The notes under the pieces: model-generated | Told to the model about the DNA's origin: nothing | Database searches by the model: none | Seen by the model: the letters and a program-made list of their open reading frames with translations, nothing else | Program-made: the position numbers and the translations under genes | Assembly (NCBI GenBank): GCA_944470555.2 | Contig: OX104127.1 | Location: 119,502,741-119,566,740 of the forward strand | Direction of reading: 5' to 3' | DNA: 64,000 nt | Origin: Heterobilharzia americana | Lineage: Eukaryota; Platyhelminthes; Trematoda; Strigeidida; Schistosomatidae | Shown here: positions 33,366 through 45,300 of the stretch, piece after piece | Numbering within the stretch: position 1 is the stretch's first letter | Layout: the number at the start of each line of letters is the position of its first letter

Positions 33366-33934
33366 ATTATTATTAATCCTTTGGCTTCGTAGTGGAACAT
33401 AGGGCTTCAGTAGCACGTCACAATTTCACTCTGTTCTCTACAGTCTTTCCAACCTGCCTCCACGACTGCCCACAAGCTTTCATTTCTTCCTCACACCATC
33501 TCCTCCATGTCATCATCGCCTCGGACGCCTAATTCGTATTTTCCCATTTGGCTTCCACTCGACGGCCTAGCCTGGCCTGACGCGTGATGTTCTTAAACGG
33601 TCTTCTCAATGTATGCCCGATCCACCTCCACTTTCTCCCTCTGCATATTTGTTGAGTGATGGGTTCTTGGTTGGTTCGTTGCCAGCCAGCCAGAGTTCCT
33701 TGTTGCTTATTCTTTCTGACCATCCATCTGATCTTCACTATTGAGCATAGGGCGCAGCTGTCGATGAATATCTGTAGTTTGTTCGAAATGCTTTTCGTAA
33801 CGCACCACCAAGTCTCTCAACCATCACAGAGAAGTACTGACTGACATTAGAGTTGAAAATCCGCATGTTGTTCACGCTTTATTCTGGCTGAGTGCAGTGC
33901 AGTGCAGTAGATTTCCACACTGATTTCAGGTTAA

Positions 33935-33939
<5 letters not shown>

Positions 33940-33998
<59 letters not shown>

Positions 33999-33999
33999 G
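33940..33999. repeat. (AAT)n inside RTE coding region
   Basis: About 20 AAT units interrupt the RTE C-terminal frame. The inverted copy has a shorter run at the same place (42329-42358). Confidence 0.95.
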
Positions 34000-34736
34000 G
34001 AAGGCCTGTCTTGCTGTGTTTCCGATGCTGGCTTCTTTCACGTCCTCATCTGTACCGCTGCCTGTAGTTGGAACGAAGCTGGTTAGGTAGGTAGGTAAAA
34101 GAGATAACTTCCTTTAGATTTCTCCCGTTGATGGTGATTGATGCTTGTTGTTACTGGTTGCTTATCTTCATCACATGTCTTCTCTACGTCCACCTGAAGG
34201 AAGTCCCGTATTCTTTCGCTGCCCTCCCTGTCCTGCCAACTTGTTAGTTTTCGCCTCTAGATCTTCGAGCTTGTGTGACATAAGACATAAATCATTGGCG
34301 AAATACAAATCTTCTGGGGTTTTTTCATCGGCCCAGCGTATGTCCATCTCACTCCTCACATTTTGTTGCATGATCCAGTCGACCACAATGAGAAAAATCA
34401 TCGGTGATAGTAGGCGACGACCTCGTCTTACTGTATTCTTCACTTCAAGGGCATCACTGAGCTTTCCATTGTGAATCACTTGGCATGTAGCCTCACTATA
34501 TAGCATGTAGCTGTTGAATGAGGGTAATAAAGGTTTGTGGCACTAAAACCGTAGTGTTGAAGCAGCTGCCTGCCAAATTACTTCTCGGTCGACGCTGTCG
34601 AAGCCCTTTTCAGAATTGATGAAGTTGAAGTCAAGAGAGTTGACTGGCATTCTATGCTCAGTTCTATGATGATATGTAGTGTAGTGTAGTGCAGCGTTGC
34701 GTTGCAATTTGATCCACAAATGATTTGTTTTACCTG

Positions 34737-34770
34737 AATCCAGTCAGTCAGTCAGTCAGTCAGCCAGCCA
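34737..34770. repeat. (CAGT)n/(CAGC)n in RTE copy B
   Basis: Tetranucleotide expansion at the point where copy A has only 'cagtcaatcagcc' (about 743-757). Confidence 0.9.
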
Positions 34771-36737
34771 GCCTGTTCCGGTCGTAATTTCGAATCGAGA
34801 GGATTTTCTGTCTAGTCTCTGCAGGATGATGCGGCTTAGTATTTTGCTGGATGTGGACAGAAGCATGATTCCGCGCCAGTTCTTGTAAAGACTGAGGTCG
34901 CCCTTCTCTGGAAGTTTGAGAAAGTGGCCCTTCTTCCAATCGACAGCTACCTCTCCTTGCTTGCTTCCTAATCTTCTGCAGTAGTGGTGTGGGCATGTCC
35001 TCTGTTGTCTCTGTGTCTGTTTTCAGTGTTTCTGGTGAGATCCCATCTGGTCCTGCTGCTTTCCTGGATATCAGCAACTTTATGGTATTCAGGACATCTG
35101 ATTTATTTGGAGGGTGTGTTCACTGATAGTTCTGTGAGTGGGCTGCTGGTGGTGTTTCTCGACGAGTTGCTGGTTATGGTAGTGGTCGATTCAAGAGCTT
35201 GTTTCAAGTGGTCAGCCCATCATTTCCTTTGATTCTCCTCCTTCTAACTAGGTTTCCTTCACTATCTCTCATTGCTTTCATGTGTGCTGCGTTGATCTCT
35301 TCCCTACCGGATAACCGGGTAACCTGGTTATTTGATATAATGTCGTCAGGTCTCTCACTATCTCTCTTACCAACAGCCTGTTCTGCTTCACTTGCAAGTA
35401 TGTTGTACGAGTGTCTTTTGTCTTTGCGCGCACACTTCTTCACTTCTTTATCTAGTGTAGTGTTTCATAGGTTGTGTTCAGTTCCTTTCTTCGTTGTTCA
35501 CCCCTGCACTACACTACACTTTACCACACTACACTACACTGGTTCATCTGCTTCACCATCTTCCTCTCCCTACTCTATCAGCTTCCATGTGGACATCCGT
35601 GAACATCCATTCCTTATCTTATCTTATCTCATTTTATCTTGCTTCTTCCTTCCTAACACGGTTATGCAGGTCCCCTTCGAAGTAGTCGCTTCCACAGAGT
35701 TCCAGTGTTCTTCCACACAGGTTTCTTTAGGGATGTTGCCCCTAATGTCTCCCATTTTGTCCTGATGACTGATGTGAGGATGGACTTTGTATTTTGGTCG
35801 TTCAGTTCAGTTTGTGTTCAACTTGGGTGTTCAACTTGAACGTGAAGGCGAAGGTGAAGGTGAACTGTGGTGTATCATCACCAGCTTCTTCGAGGTTTTT
35901 CAACTTGATTTTGAAGGCACGTTGCTTGCAGCACTGGATAGTGGTGTGAGTGGTGTGAAGCACCAACATCTGATCTTGTGTCCAGTAGACTGGCTGCGTC
36001 TCCATCTCCACCTTCTTCACATTGAGATGAAGTCGATCTGATTTCTAGTGTAGTGTAGTGTATTGTGTCCTGGTGTCTGATGAAATCAGATGCATGTCGC
36101 TGACTCGTGAATATCCTTGTGTTTGTACACACTGCCTCACCTCCGATCACCAAATCGTTGAATGTGGAGATGTCTGCAAACAGTTCATCACTTCACCGAT
36201 TGCCTCCTGACCGATGATGAGTTGTGTTCCTGTGTTGTCCGCTCCGAGTTTGGTATTCATGTCACCCCACCGATTAGAATGAATTTTGATGTTACCATTG
36301 CCGTCACCGTCACCGTCTGTGGTGTTGTCCAGTACTGACAGTAGTTGTCTGTAGAATTCCTCCTTCTTCTCTTGATCCGCATTATTTGTGAGTGCATAGT
36401 GTAGCATTGTATGACTGTAACTTTGTTTCTTTCTTTTTGAGTTGAATCTTGGTGTCATGATTGTGATTGTGCAGGAGGAGATTGTTTCTCAGTGTATGAA
36501 AGAGAGAGAGAGAGAGTGTGTGTGTGTCTTCGTTGGTGTTGGCGACATGATGATCACCAGTCGAAAAGTCAGTGCAGTGTGCTGTGCTGTGCTTGTGGTT
36601 GTGGTCTGTGTGACAATATCGAAGTAGATTATTGAGTGTCGAGTTAAGAGTTTGTAGAGTTGACTTCCATTGCATGTGGTCTCTCAGACTCGTAACCTAG
36701 CACTTCTCTGGTATTCCTTCTCATCTCTTTTGCAATC

Positions 36738-37059
36738 TGCACATGATCAAGAAATTGGCTAGACATTATCGGTAGGCAATAACGTCACTCATTCAGAAGA
36801 AGGCTGTCTACAATCTCAGCCTAGTCGGAAAACAGCGTTAAAGACCGTAGCTGACTTTCATAAAGTGGCTAGGGAAAATCCGGTGGTCTCATAAACCTCT
36901 ACGGAATTAATGGTTGCATGTTAACACATTCTTTTATATTCCGATCACATTTAGAAGCATGAAAAACTCGAATGTAAACTGACAAATAGTGTATGAAATG
37001 TCCATCAACAGTGGTTGGTAGCGAAGACTGAAGAGATTGAAAAGATGTCAGTGATACGT
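36738..37059. other. No gene recognised
   Basis: Short spacer with no recognised motif. Confidence 0.4.
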
Positions 37060-37530
37060 ATTAGTGGACAGTTATTGAGACTTATGAGAAAACTTTGGGT
37101 CGTAAAGGTCAACAGTTAGTAAGACTATGATGGGAATGGATGGGTGTGCGATTCATTCAGGTGGGAGGCAAGTGGAATGATATGCGGAACACTTAGGGAA
37201 ACAGTTCAACTGGTCTTCATGTAAGATACCGTTACCTGCTATTCAATCGGGTCCTGAATGGGAAATCGAGATATATATAGTCCCCAACACTTGCAGAAGT
37301 CGAGAAAGCTGTAATTAGTCTGAAATGGAAGGCATCGAGACCAGACGGACTAACACCGGAGATATTTAAAGATAGTGGTGTAGATTATTGGTCAGGTTAA
37401 CTGAAGCGTTATCTAGTGTACGGAAGTCATATGTAATCCATTGTGATTGGTCTCAATCGATGCTTATTCCAGTTATCAAAAAAGGAGAGGAATCTTTCTT
37501 TGAAAAGGACGGGAGAAGTAGCTGAAGGAA
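37060..37530 (+). pseudogene. LINE RT N-terminal fragment
   Basis: Plus strand, several frames: 'AEVEKAVISLKWKASRPDGL' with 'TPEIFKDSG' (the RT block usually KAxGPDGLTPEIFK), then 'LTEALSSV' and 'CDWSQSMLIPVIKKGE' (about 37440-37490). This is the same LINE group as the C-terminal fragments at 30881 and 50390. It is heavily mutated. Confidence 0.65.
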
Positions 37531-37779
37531 TATAATGTGTGCGATTTTTGGTTCTATGAATGTAAGGCGTCTGAGTAAAGTACGAGAACAGCAAGCCCGT
37601 GAAAATCGATGTAGCTGTTTCAGGAGGTCACTCTGAAGCTTTTCAGTAAGCCGTTGGTTACATGATGTAGGTAAATTAGTATTGGAAGTTGCCCAATAGC
37701 AGCATACTCCGACATATCATGAGTCTTACCATGGTCTTTAAAATGGTTTGCTGATTCAATATACTCAAGATATCTTTAC

Positions 37780-37960
37780 TGTAGGTGGAGTTGTGGCTCA
37801 TTGATTTCGAGAATAGACTTTCACCCATTGGGTTACGGGTTCGAACACCGCTCCACTTACCGAGGTGTAGGAACTCAGATAATATAATTATCCCTCACCC
37901 AAGGGGCATGACTCTCTACATACTGCATAGACGTGGGCAAGGCTGCTGAATTGTTGATTT
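37780..37960 (+). mobile_element. tRNA-headed SINE-like repeat (family H)
   Basis: Box A-like 'GTGGCTCATTGATTTCGAGA' at about 37791 and box B 'GGGTTCGAACACC' at about 37840. Related copies are at 46020-46160 (+) and 49490-49660 (-). There is no hammerhead core in this family. Confidence 0.65.
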
Positions 37961-38709
37961 TCTAAGAAGTTCTTATACACCACTCTTAGGTTGCCGATCA
38001 CTATGTCTTCCAGTTCCGAAAATTACCTAGGGGGGAAAACTTTGTTGGTAACTTTGCAAAATTCAACTAAGGAGGAACTTCTGACTTTTCATGTTTAAAC
38101 AAACTGACAAAGTAAACACTTTGGGACTTAACATCAAAAGTAGTATCATATATATGCATTTTTCCCGCAGTATAGAAGGAGATCAGCGAAGATGGTAAAT
38201 TATCGAGACAATTAAGATATAAAAAAACTGTAGGACGAATAAAAAACGACTGGTTAGATATTTCCAACCAATAGCTTAAAACAATTTCAGTATAGACAGG
38301 AAGTTGACACTCTCCTACTTAGCCCTAACCAATAATCTTTAACTTTATGGCTTGATACCAATTCTTAGTGTTTTCGCTTTCAGCTGTTTTCTAACGTGGT
38401 TTTACAGTGTTTCACTTTACTAACCAAAGCAGATAATAGATTGATATTCGTAACAAATCCCAGCTGAGCCAGTCGATGCAGTTTCATAAAATGATTTTCA
38501 GAATTATGTACCCTGCGCCTAACCTCAACAATACCTATTCTTTTATTCTGTATTATGGAAATTTCATAGAAATACTTTTTACTTTTGATAGCCACTTTTA
38601 TAATAGTAAAATGAGATAAGAATTGAAGAAATGCAAATACTTTCTCTTTTTTTTCAGAAAATCACTGGACTACTTTTGTCTCTAAATTCACTGCCTTTGT
38701 GTTTTTCAG
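37961..38709. other. Upstream flank of the first visible CTR9 exon
   Basis: Presumed intron. It ends in a pyrimidine-rich tract and AG at 38708-38709. An earlier AG at 38656-38657 is excluded as the acceptor for this frame by an in-frame TAA at 38683. No start-codon exon was recognised here. Confidence 0.55.
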
Positions 38710-39035
38710 GTTTCAGTGAATTCTGACTACAGTGGGTTGCCAGCGGAGAATACTATTGAGATACCACTACGAGGAGGAGATGAAGTTATAGAACTAGATA
38801 CGGATCAGTTACCTGATGGTGAAGAAGTTCTTAACATACTCAATCAAGAGAAGGCCCCCTTGCAAATTTGGATTAATGTTGCTATCGCTTATTACAAAAA
38901 GAAATTGTATGATGATTTTGAAAAAGTCCTTGAAGAAGCTTATCGTAATGCTGCTGACCTACAACCATATCATGATAGTGACTTAGTTCGATTGTTGGAT
39001 ATGCTTGCGAACTATTACGGTCGGAAGGCTTATAA
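38710..39035 (+). CDS. CTR9: CTR9 exon a (N-terminus)
   Basis: Acceptor 'gtttttcag' before 38710; donor GTAAGTG from 39036. Encodes '[15 protein letters not shown]', '[20 protein letters not shown]' and '[18 protein letters not shown]'. These match the conserved Ctr9 N-terminus, which begins a few residues after the start Met in other animals. There is no Met in the first 25 residues, so the start codon must be in an upstream exon. The last two bases (AA) complete a Lys codon with exon b. Confidence 0.95.
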
Positions 39036-42000
39036 GTAAGTGATTGTGTTGTGAAAATTGATTAATCGGTTAGATATTTAGTCAAATCTGTAAAAATATC
39101 CAAATTTTGTAATGTCTTCGCACTAGGTATTTTGTATGTAGCATTTGTGAGTAATAACATTCCGTTCTCTGATTGGGTTGAACTTTGTTGAGAAGTTGTT
39201 CCAGTTGAGTTTGCGACGTTTACTTATTAAGAACATGGCTGGCTTTATCTTGCGTTCTTGCTTACCGGAATTGATACACGGTCTTATCGCTGAAAACAAT
39301 TAAATATGTATGCCAGATAATACAGTTAGGAAAGGTGATCACTCATCAGTTACTAGGAGATTTGAAAGATCTTACTTTATGTTACGTAGGTAGCATGCTT
39401 CGTGAGAAGTTATACAAACGAATGAATAAAACTTTATTTATTTTCCCCATTGGTTTTTGCTGGAAGATGTTTTCATGACTAAACTTGAGACAATAAACTT
39501 CGGTCAAGTATAATGACAATAGGCTTTATATTGCCTTTGTATGTGCTCTACACCCGCTGTGTCTATCAAGAACATAAATACAGAATTGTTAGCTAAATTT
39601 AATGGTGTTCGTCGAATGATCCTGTTCATATATAAAGTAGAAAATTAAAGTCGAATTTTCTTCATGATATATGAAGCTCAATCGATTGGTATACAGGAGC
39701 ATACACGAAGAGAACAGTATGCGTTGCTGATAAGAATGGATATAAGTAGCATATGTTGAGAGGGTGGCAGAAATCATAGGAAATTACCAGCAATAGGTAA
39801 GGATTCCGTCAAGAGAAACGCAAGAGACAAGGCAGGCGTATGAAGAGCAGATCAAGAAAGAAGCAGAAGAGGAAATGAAACACATTTTGCTAATGACGGT
39901 TTTAGTGTATCATATTTAACGACTACTGTCCCACTTGTTGACAATAAACATTCCTTCCTGCATACCTGTCTTCTTTCTTCTGTCAAACTCATTTCCATTC
40001 TGTTTTTGACTTCTTCATCTTCACTTTGCCAGGGTGCATTTATACGCTTAATTACTGCCATACTGTATGTCACTTCTTGTGTATTATGAGGTCTCTTTCT
40101 AGACGTACAAGAAATTTCCTGCCGCCATGTTTAGTCAAGAGATAGTTGGAAACTGTCAATCATTCCTTACAGTGGCTGTTTCAACCAATGGGTTATGGCG
40201 GTCAGACCCCAACCTAACCTGCTGAGGTCTAGGTAGCCAGGTAGAATTACTGTCTCTTACAAAATAGATGTTTTCTTACCTAGTGCGTGTAACTGTCTAC
40301 GGTCGCTGAATTACATTAGTTGGTTTTATATACTCACAGTATCTTAAAGTTTATTCTCTTAGATTTTTTTAGTCATCCCAAATGGATTTCTTTTCTTTCT
40401 CTTAAACTGAAATGATGTAGTAGCTCAACAAACCGAAACTGATTACTCATTGTTTTCTGTACCAAAATAGTGCTTCATCTGGTTTGATGAGTAATTTGGG
40501 ACCAAAGTATTTAGAGACTTTTGTAGATAGTTGATGAGAACCTGTTGGAATGTCAACATCAATGTTTTATTCACGATGTGATTAAGTGTTTACTAACTAG
40601 AGAATAATCGATGACCAGTGGAATTACTCTTCATAGTATTGTATCTGTTGTCCTGACAACGTTTCTCTTAGTCTATCACTATTTGGTCTTTCTTGTCAGC
40701 TGTCTTGGTATTCATCGTGGATTGACATCAGTTGGAGGAACATTAGAAACCTAGGAGCACTGGACAACTGTCCCACCCTAGAATGGGACCCCTCAGCAGT
40801 GCACACCCATGACCTTGCCCTGCCAGGGATCGAACCCACGACCTACAGATTCTGTGGCCAGCACGTTTCCATTGAGCTACTGCGTTGGAATCCAACGGTT
40901 CATGTTGGACCGTGGATCATGAGTGCGCACTGCTGAGGAGTCTCATGCTAGGGCGAAACAGCTATCCAGTTCTCCCAGGTTTCTAATGTTCCTCCAACTA
41001 ATGTCAATCCATGTTGAGTACCAACCTGAAATCAATCAATAAACCCCCTTAAACTCCCAAATTAAACTGTTTACTTCCAGTCAATCTTCGATTAGTCCAT
41101 CACCCAGATCGCATGCCTTCCTTTTTTCAAATTTCTTTAATCGTGAATAAGTGTTTAGTTTGTACTCTGTTTAGAATAAGTACAACAACTTATCTCTTCA
41201 TTTAAACAACGTAGTGAGAAGACGGAAATTAACGAAAACATGTAATGTGTAAGCGCTATACATTTTAAACATTCTGATCACACATGAACTTGTCGAGAAA
41301 GTTACATAAAACTAAGAAAGGTTAATGAAGCCAACCGAATTATAATTAAGAGAGATAATTAGGACAAAACGAAAACAAGAAAGGGAAAAAGAGGTCAGAC
41401 CACTTCCAACAATATGAAGAGTTGAACCCAATGCTGCCAGGGTAAGTACAGATTATTTTTGAATACATAAAACAGGTTTGAAGTTATGGATAGCAAGTGC
41501 TTCGATAAACGTAAGTATTCATCCTTGATTATATGTATACAATACACTAAAAGCTGTCTTTATATCGATCGCATGGTAAGTTTCTAGTGCGTATTTTGCG
41601 ATCGATTAGGAAGGACGTTTATCACCTGGACTTATCAAACTGGAGCCATTTAGGCACATGTTCAACCGTTCTTAACTGGATATCATGATTACTCCTCCAT
41701 ATATATATGTGTCCACATAAACGTGTAAATTGATAGGCACAATGGGATATGTTATACTTGTTGGGATGCTGTTTAGATTTGTATTGAGGTATGGGGGTTG
41801 TCTTCACTGAGATGACCATTCTAACATAACAACTGATTCACTGCCTATTTATGAGATTATATTCACACTTATCACTACATATTTAAAAACTCCTGGAGAT
41901 ACTGTTGGGTTGAGTATAATTGGTCGAACCGTAACCAATTTCTAATCATTTAATTATTCACGTTACTGTGGGAACTAAGGCGTAACTATTTGAAATTACC

Positions 42001-42328
42001 TTGTTCTCTTCCTCAACTATTAATTCATCTTTGGCGTTTTGTGCTCTTATTAACGTGCTACTGTATAGATCTTTAGTAGTATATTTGTATGATCATAATT
42101 TATTGATACATATTGATGACGAATTATCCTCTGTTGTTAAGACGAAAATTCTTTTCAATCAAGACGTTCTTTGGGGAATTGATCAGTTCGAAAGCAACAA
42201 AAAGCATCAATCACCATCAACGGGAGAAATCTAAAGGAAGTTGCCTCTTTTACCTGCCTACCTAGGCAGCGGCACAGATGAGGACGTGAAAGAAGCCAGC
42301 ATCGGAAACACAGCAAGACAGGCCTTCC

Positions 42329-42359
<31 letters not shown>

Positions 42360-45300
42360 TTAACCTGAAATCAGTGTGGAAATCTACTGCACTGCACTGC
42401 ACTCAGCCAGAATAAAGCGTGAACAACATGCGAATTTTCAACTCTAATGTCAGTCAGTACTTCTCTGTGATGGTTGAGAGACTTGGTGGTGCGTTACGAA
42501 AAGCATTTCGAACAAACTACAGATATTCATCGACAGCTGCGCCCTATGCTCAATAGTGAAGATCAGATGGATGGTCAGAAAGAATAAGCAACAAGGAACT
42601 CTGGCTGGCTGGCAACGAACCAACCAAGAACCCATCACTCAACAAATATGCAGAGGGAGAAAGTGGAGGTGGATCGGGCATACATTGAGAAGACCGTTTA
42701 AGAACATCACGCGTCAGGCCAGGCTAGGCCGTCGAGTAGAAGCCAAATGGGAAAATACGAATTAGGCGTCCGAGGCGATGATGACATGGAGGAGATGGTG
42801 TGAGGAAGAAATGAAAGCTTGTGGGCAGTCGTGGAGGCAGGTTGGAAAGACTGTAGAGAACAGAGTGAAATTGTGACGTGCTACTGAAGCCCTATGTTCC
42901 ACTACGAAGCCAAAGGACTAAGAATAATGAAATGATGATATCAACTACAGGACGGTTGGAGATTCAGTGTTACTGAAAATCGGTTTCACTCTGGGTAAAA
43001 TGGTTCATTAATAGTATATATTTGCAATCGAGGCTACAACGTTTCTTGAGTTTCATGACAAGTATACCACTACTTAACATACCATTAGATCAAAATCTAA
43101 TGATTTATATTCCTTCACCTTGAGTTGGTTGCCGATAAATAGTGTACCAAGTAATCAGTTATTCTTAAACTATTCAGTTGAATCAAACTCCATCGATCAT
43201 TTGAACTTGTTTTTGACAAGGATTTCTAAAAGTTCTTAATATCACGTGAATGCATTATAGTTGAAGATACCTATCAGTTTTTTTTAATGTTTATATAAGG
43301 TATTCAGAAGAATTGAATTAGAGAATTGTTAACTTATGAGTTGGAACCTAGTAACTGGATGTTAGCGTTTACCCTGTGATTTCTTAAAGAAAAGAGGGTA
43401 CTTATTATTAAGTTAAAACAACTGTTCCGTGTTTTACTAGATCCCTTACTTTTTTAATCTATGATAAAACCTATTCTATTATTATGATTTTATTTATGTG
43501 TCGATTTTTTTTATTTTGCAGAGAAAAAAGTAAGGATAAAAAGAATCAATTGATTGCTCATGCCACTAGACTTTTCACTTCTGCTGATAGAATTGATATG
43601 TATGATCAAAAACATTTATTGGGACGAGCTTTCTTCTTTATATATGAAGGTGAAAATTGGAGTCAAGCTGATAGTCAATTAAATTTTGTATTGAATCAAG
43701 GTGCTCCAAGTGTACCAGCTTATTTAGGCAAAGCATGTATTGCATTCAATAAAAAAGAATACAGAAATGCATTAGGATTTTATCGTAAAGCATTACGTTT
43801 ACAACCAAATTGTCCAGCAACTGTTCGTCTTGGCATGGGTCATTGTTTCTTTAAGCTTGGTAATATGGAGAAAGCACGTTTAGCATTTCAAAGAGCTTTA
43901 GATTTAGATTCAGAATGTATAGGTGCTTTGGTTGGACTTGCTGTGTTGGATTTAAATGAGAAAACTCAAGTAATTTATTTAATTTTTATTTTTATTACAT
44001 TTTTTTCAATAAATATATATTAGCTACCTTCTAAAAAGTTAGATTAATGTTTTTAAAATGGATTCGATACATGTATTATCAGATTAGCTAGTTGTAACCT
44101 GCCAGCTGGTCATTTTTTTTTAAAGGTATGTGTACACTGAAGTTATTGAAGTTAAGGGAATGTATACACTTCAATTGTTAAGCCATTTACATGTAAAGCA
44201 ACTGAACTTTCCTTGATTGTTAGGGTAGAGAGAGTTTTCATCCTGTGAATTAAATAGATGCCCTATGTGTTGATTGCTCTGAAAATTTGTGTAAATTAAA
44301 ATGTTCACTATGGAATGGATCAATTTTTCTGGATTCTTTTTTGTTGTTGAGAGTTGACGATTCACTTAGATTGTTTAGACACAATAACGTGTTTGTAGAT
44401 AAGAATATATGAACTCTGATCTTTTTGAAGTTTCTTTTTAGAGTTCTGACTTGCTTTTTGATACTTTTAACTTCCTGTTACTATACTAACAGGATTACTC
44501 AACCTTTGTTGGTAGATAGACTCTTATGCAGATGCTTTGGTACAGCCTGTTTACACATTATGTTAATGTCTGCTTCGTGGCTAACAGTGGAGTGCAGGAT
44601 GCAGACAGTATCAAGGTATCTGCATGGGAGCCCACCTGTCAAAAGACGTAGAACAATTCAATCGTGTACAGTAAGGAGAGATTACAAGCATTATAAGTTT
44701 TCATGCTCCGGTGGCCTAGTGGATAACGCTTTTGTATTTAAGCCGATGAATATGAGATTCGAGTCCCATTGGAGACAACACCACTCATTGGGATGGAGGT
44801 ATATCCAGCTGACGAGTGTCGAGCAGGACTAAACGCATGTTCTAGATTCCATTGGTAGCCACCAAGCAGACAATAACATTCTTTCAAATTACTTTCTCAG
44901 TGACTTACTGATTTACTGTCGTACTATTTTGCAGGACCAGGCTTTCAGATGAATACATCAAAAGAAATTACGAGAAAGCTGCTGACTAAATATGGAAGGT
45001 CTGAATGAAAGTATGCAGTTGTTGCATTATTGAGTTTGATTTAGCTCATGACTAATGACTTTCTGAATACATTGATAAAAGAGTTAAGTAAGCAACCTCG
45101 TAGCTCAGTGAGTAGAGAATCGGGCCGGAACCCCCGGTGGTCGCTGGTTCGAATCCGATCGCGGTTCAAATTTACATTTCACCTTCAATCATTACCCAGT
45201 ATCAATAATACAAGTTTGCCTAACTACGGCTATCTCAAATAGTCAAAATGATAATCATCATGATGCTCCCCTTCTCTAATTCAGTTACATTTGGATTCGA

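Larger units (their letters stand above)
33366..36737 (-). mobile_element. RTE-type LINE, longest copy in the window (copy B), inactive
   Basis: Minus strand, from 36737. The endonuclease region (36147-36675) has 'EEFYRQLLSVLD' and 'GDMNTKLGADNTG'. The RT N-terminus (34760-35443) has 'RKAAGPDGISPETLK'. RT motif A appears near 34600 ('SEKGFDSVDREVIWQ'), and the palm (34171-34506) has 'LYFANDLCLMSH', where the catalytic ADD is changed to AND. The C-terminus is '[19 protein letters not shown]' (33529-33738). The 3' end is 'taataataat'-like at about 33366. Frames are broken by CAGT, TAGTG, TTATC, CACTA and AAT repeats. 34740-36737 is nearly identical to copy A at 725-2745, and 33366-34160 to the inverted copy at 42195-42925. 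Confidence 0.9.

Noticed and set aside
42001..42234. 77-codon plus-strand open frame as an extra CTR9 exon
   Set aside because: Exon a joins exon b exactly in frame and in family register. This frame has no homology, and its end runs into the RTE copy.
45091..45160. Possible true tRNA genes at the many A-box/B-box sequences (also 37791, 44706, 51944, 54567)
   Set aside because: They are repeated many times, are followed by conserved non-tRNA bodies, and do not fold into a complete cloverleaf with matching acceptor arms. They are tRNA-derived SINE heads.
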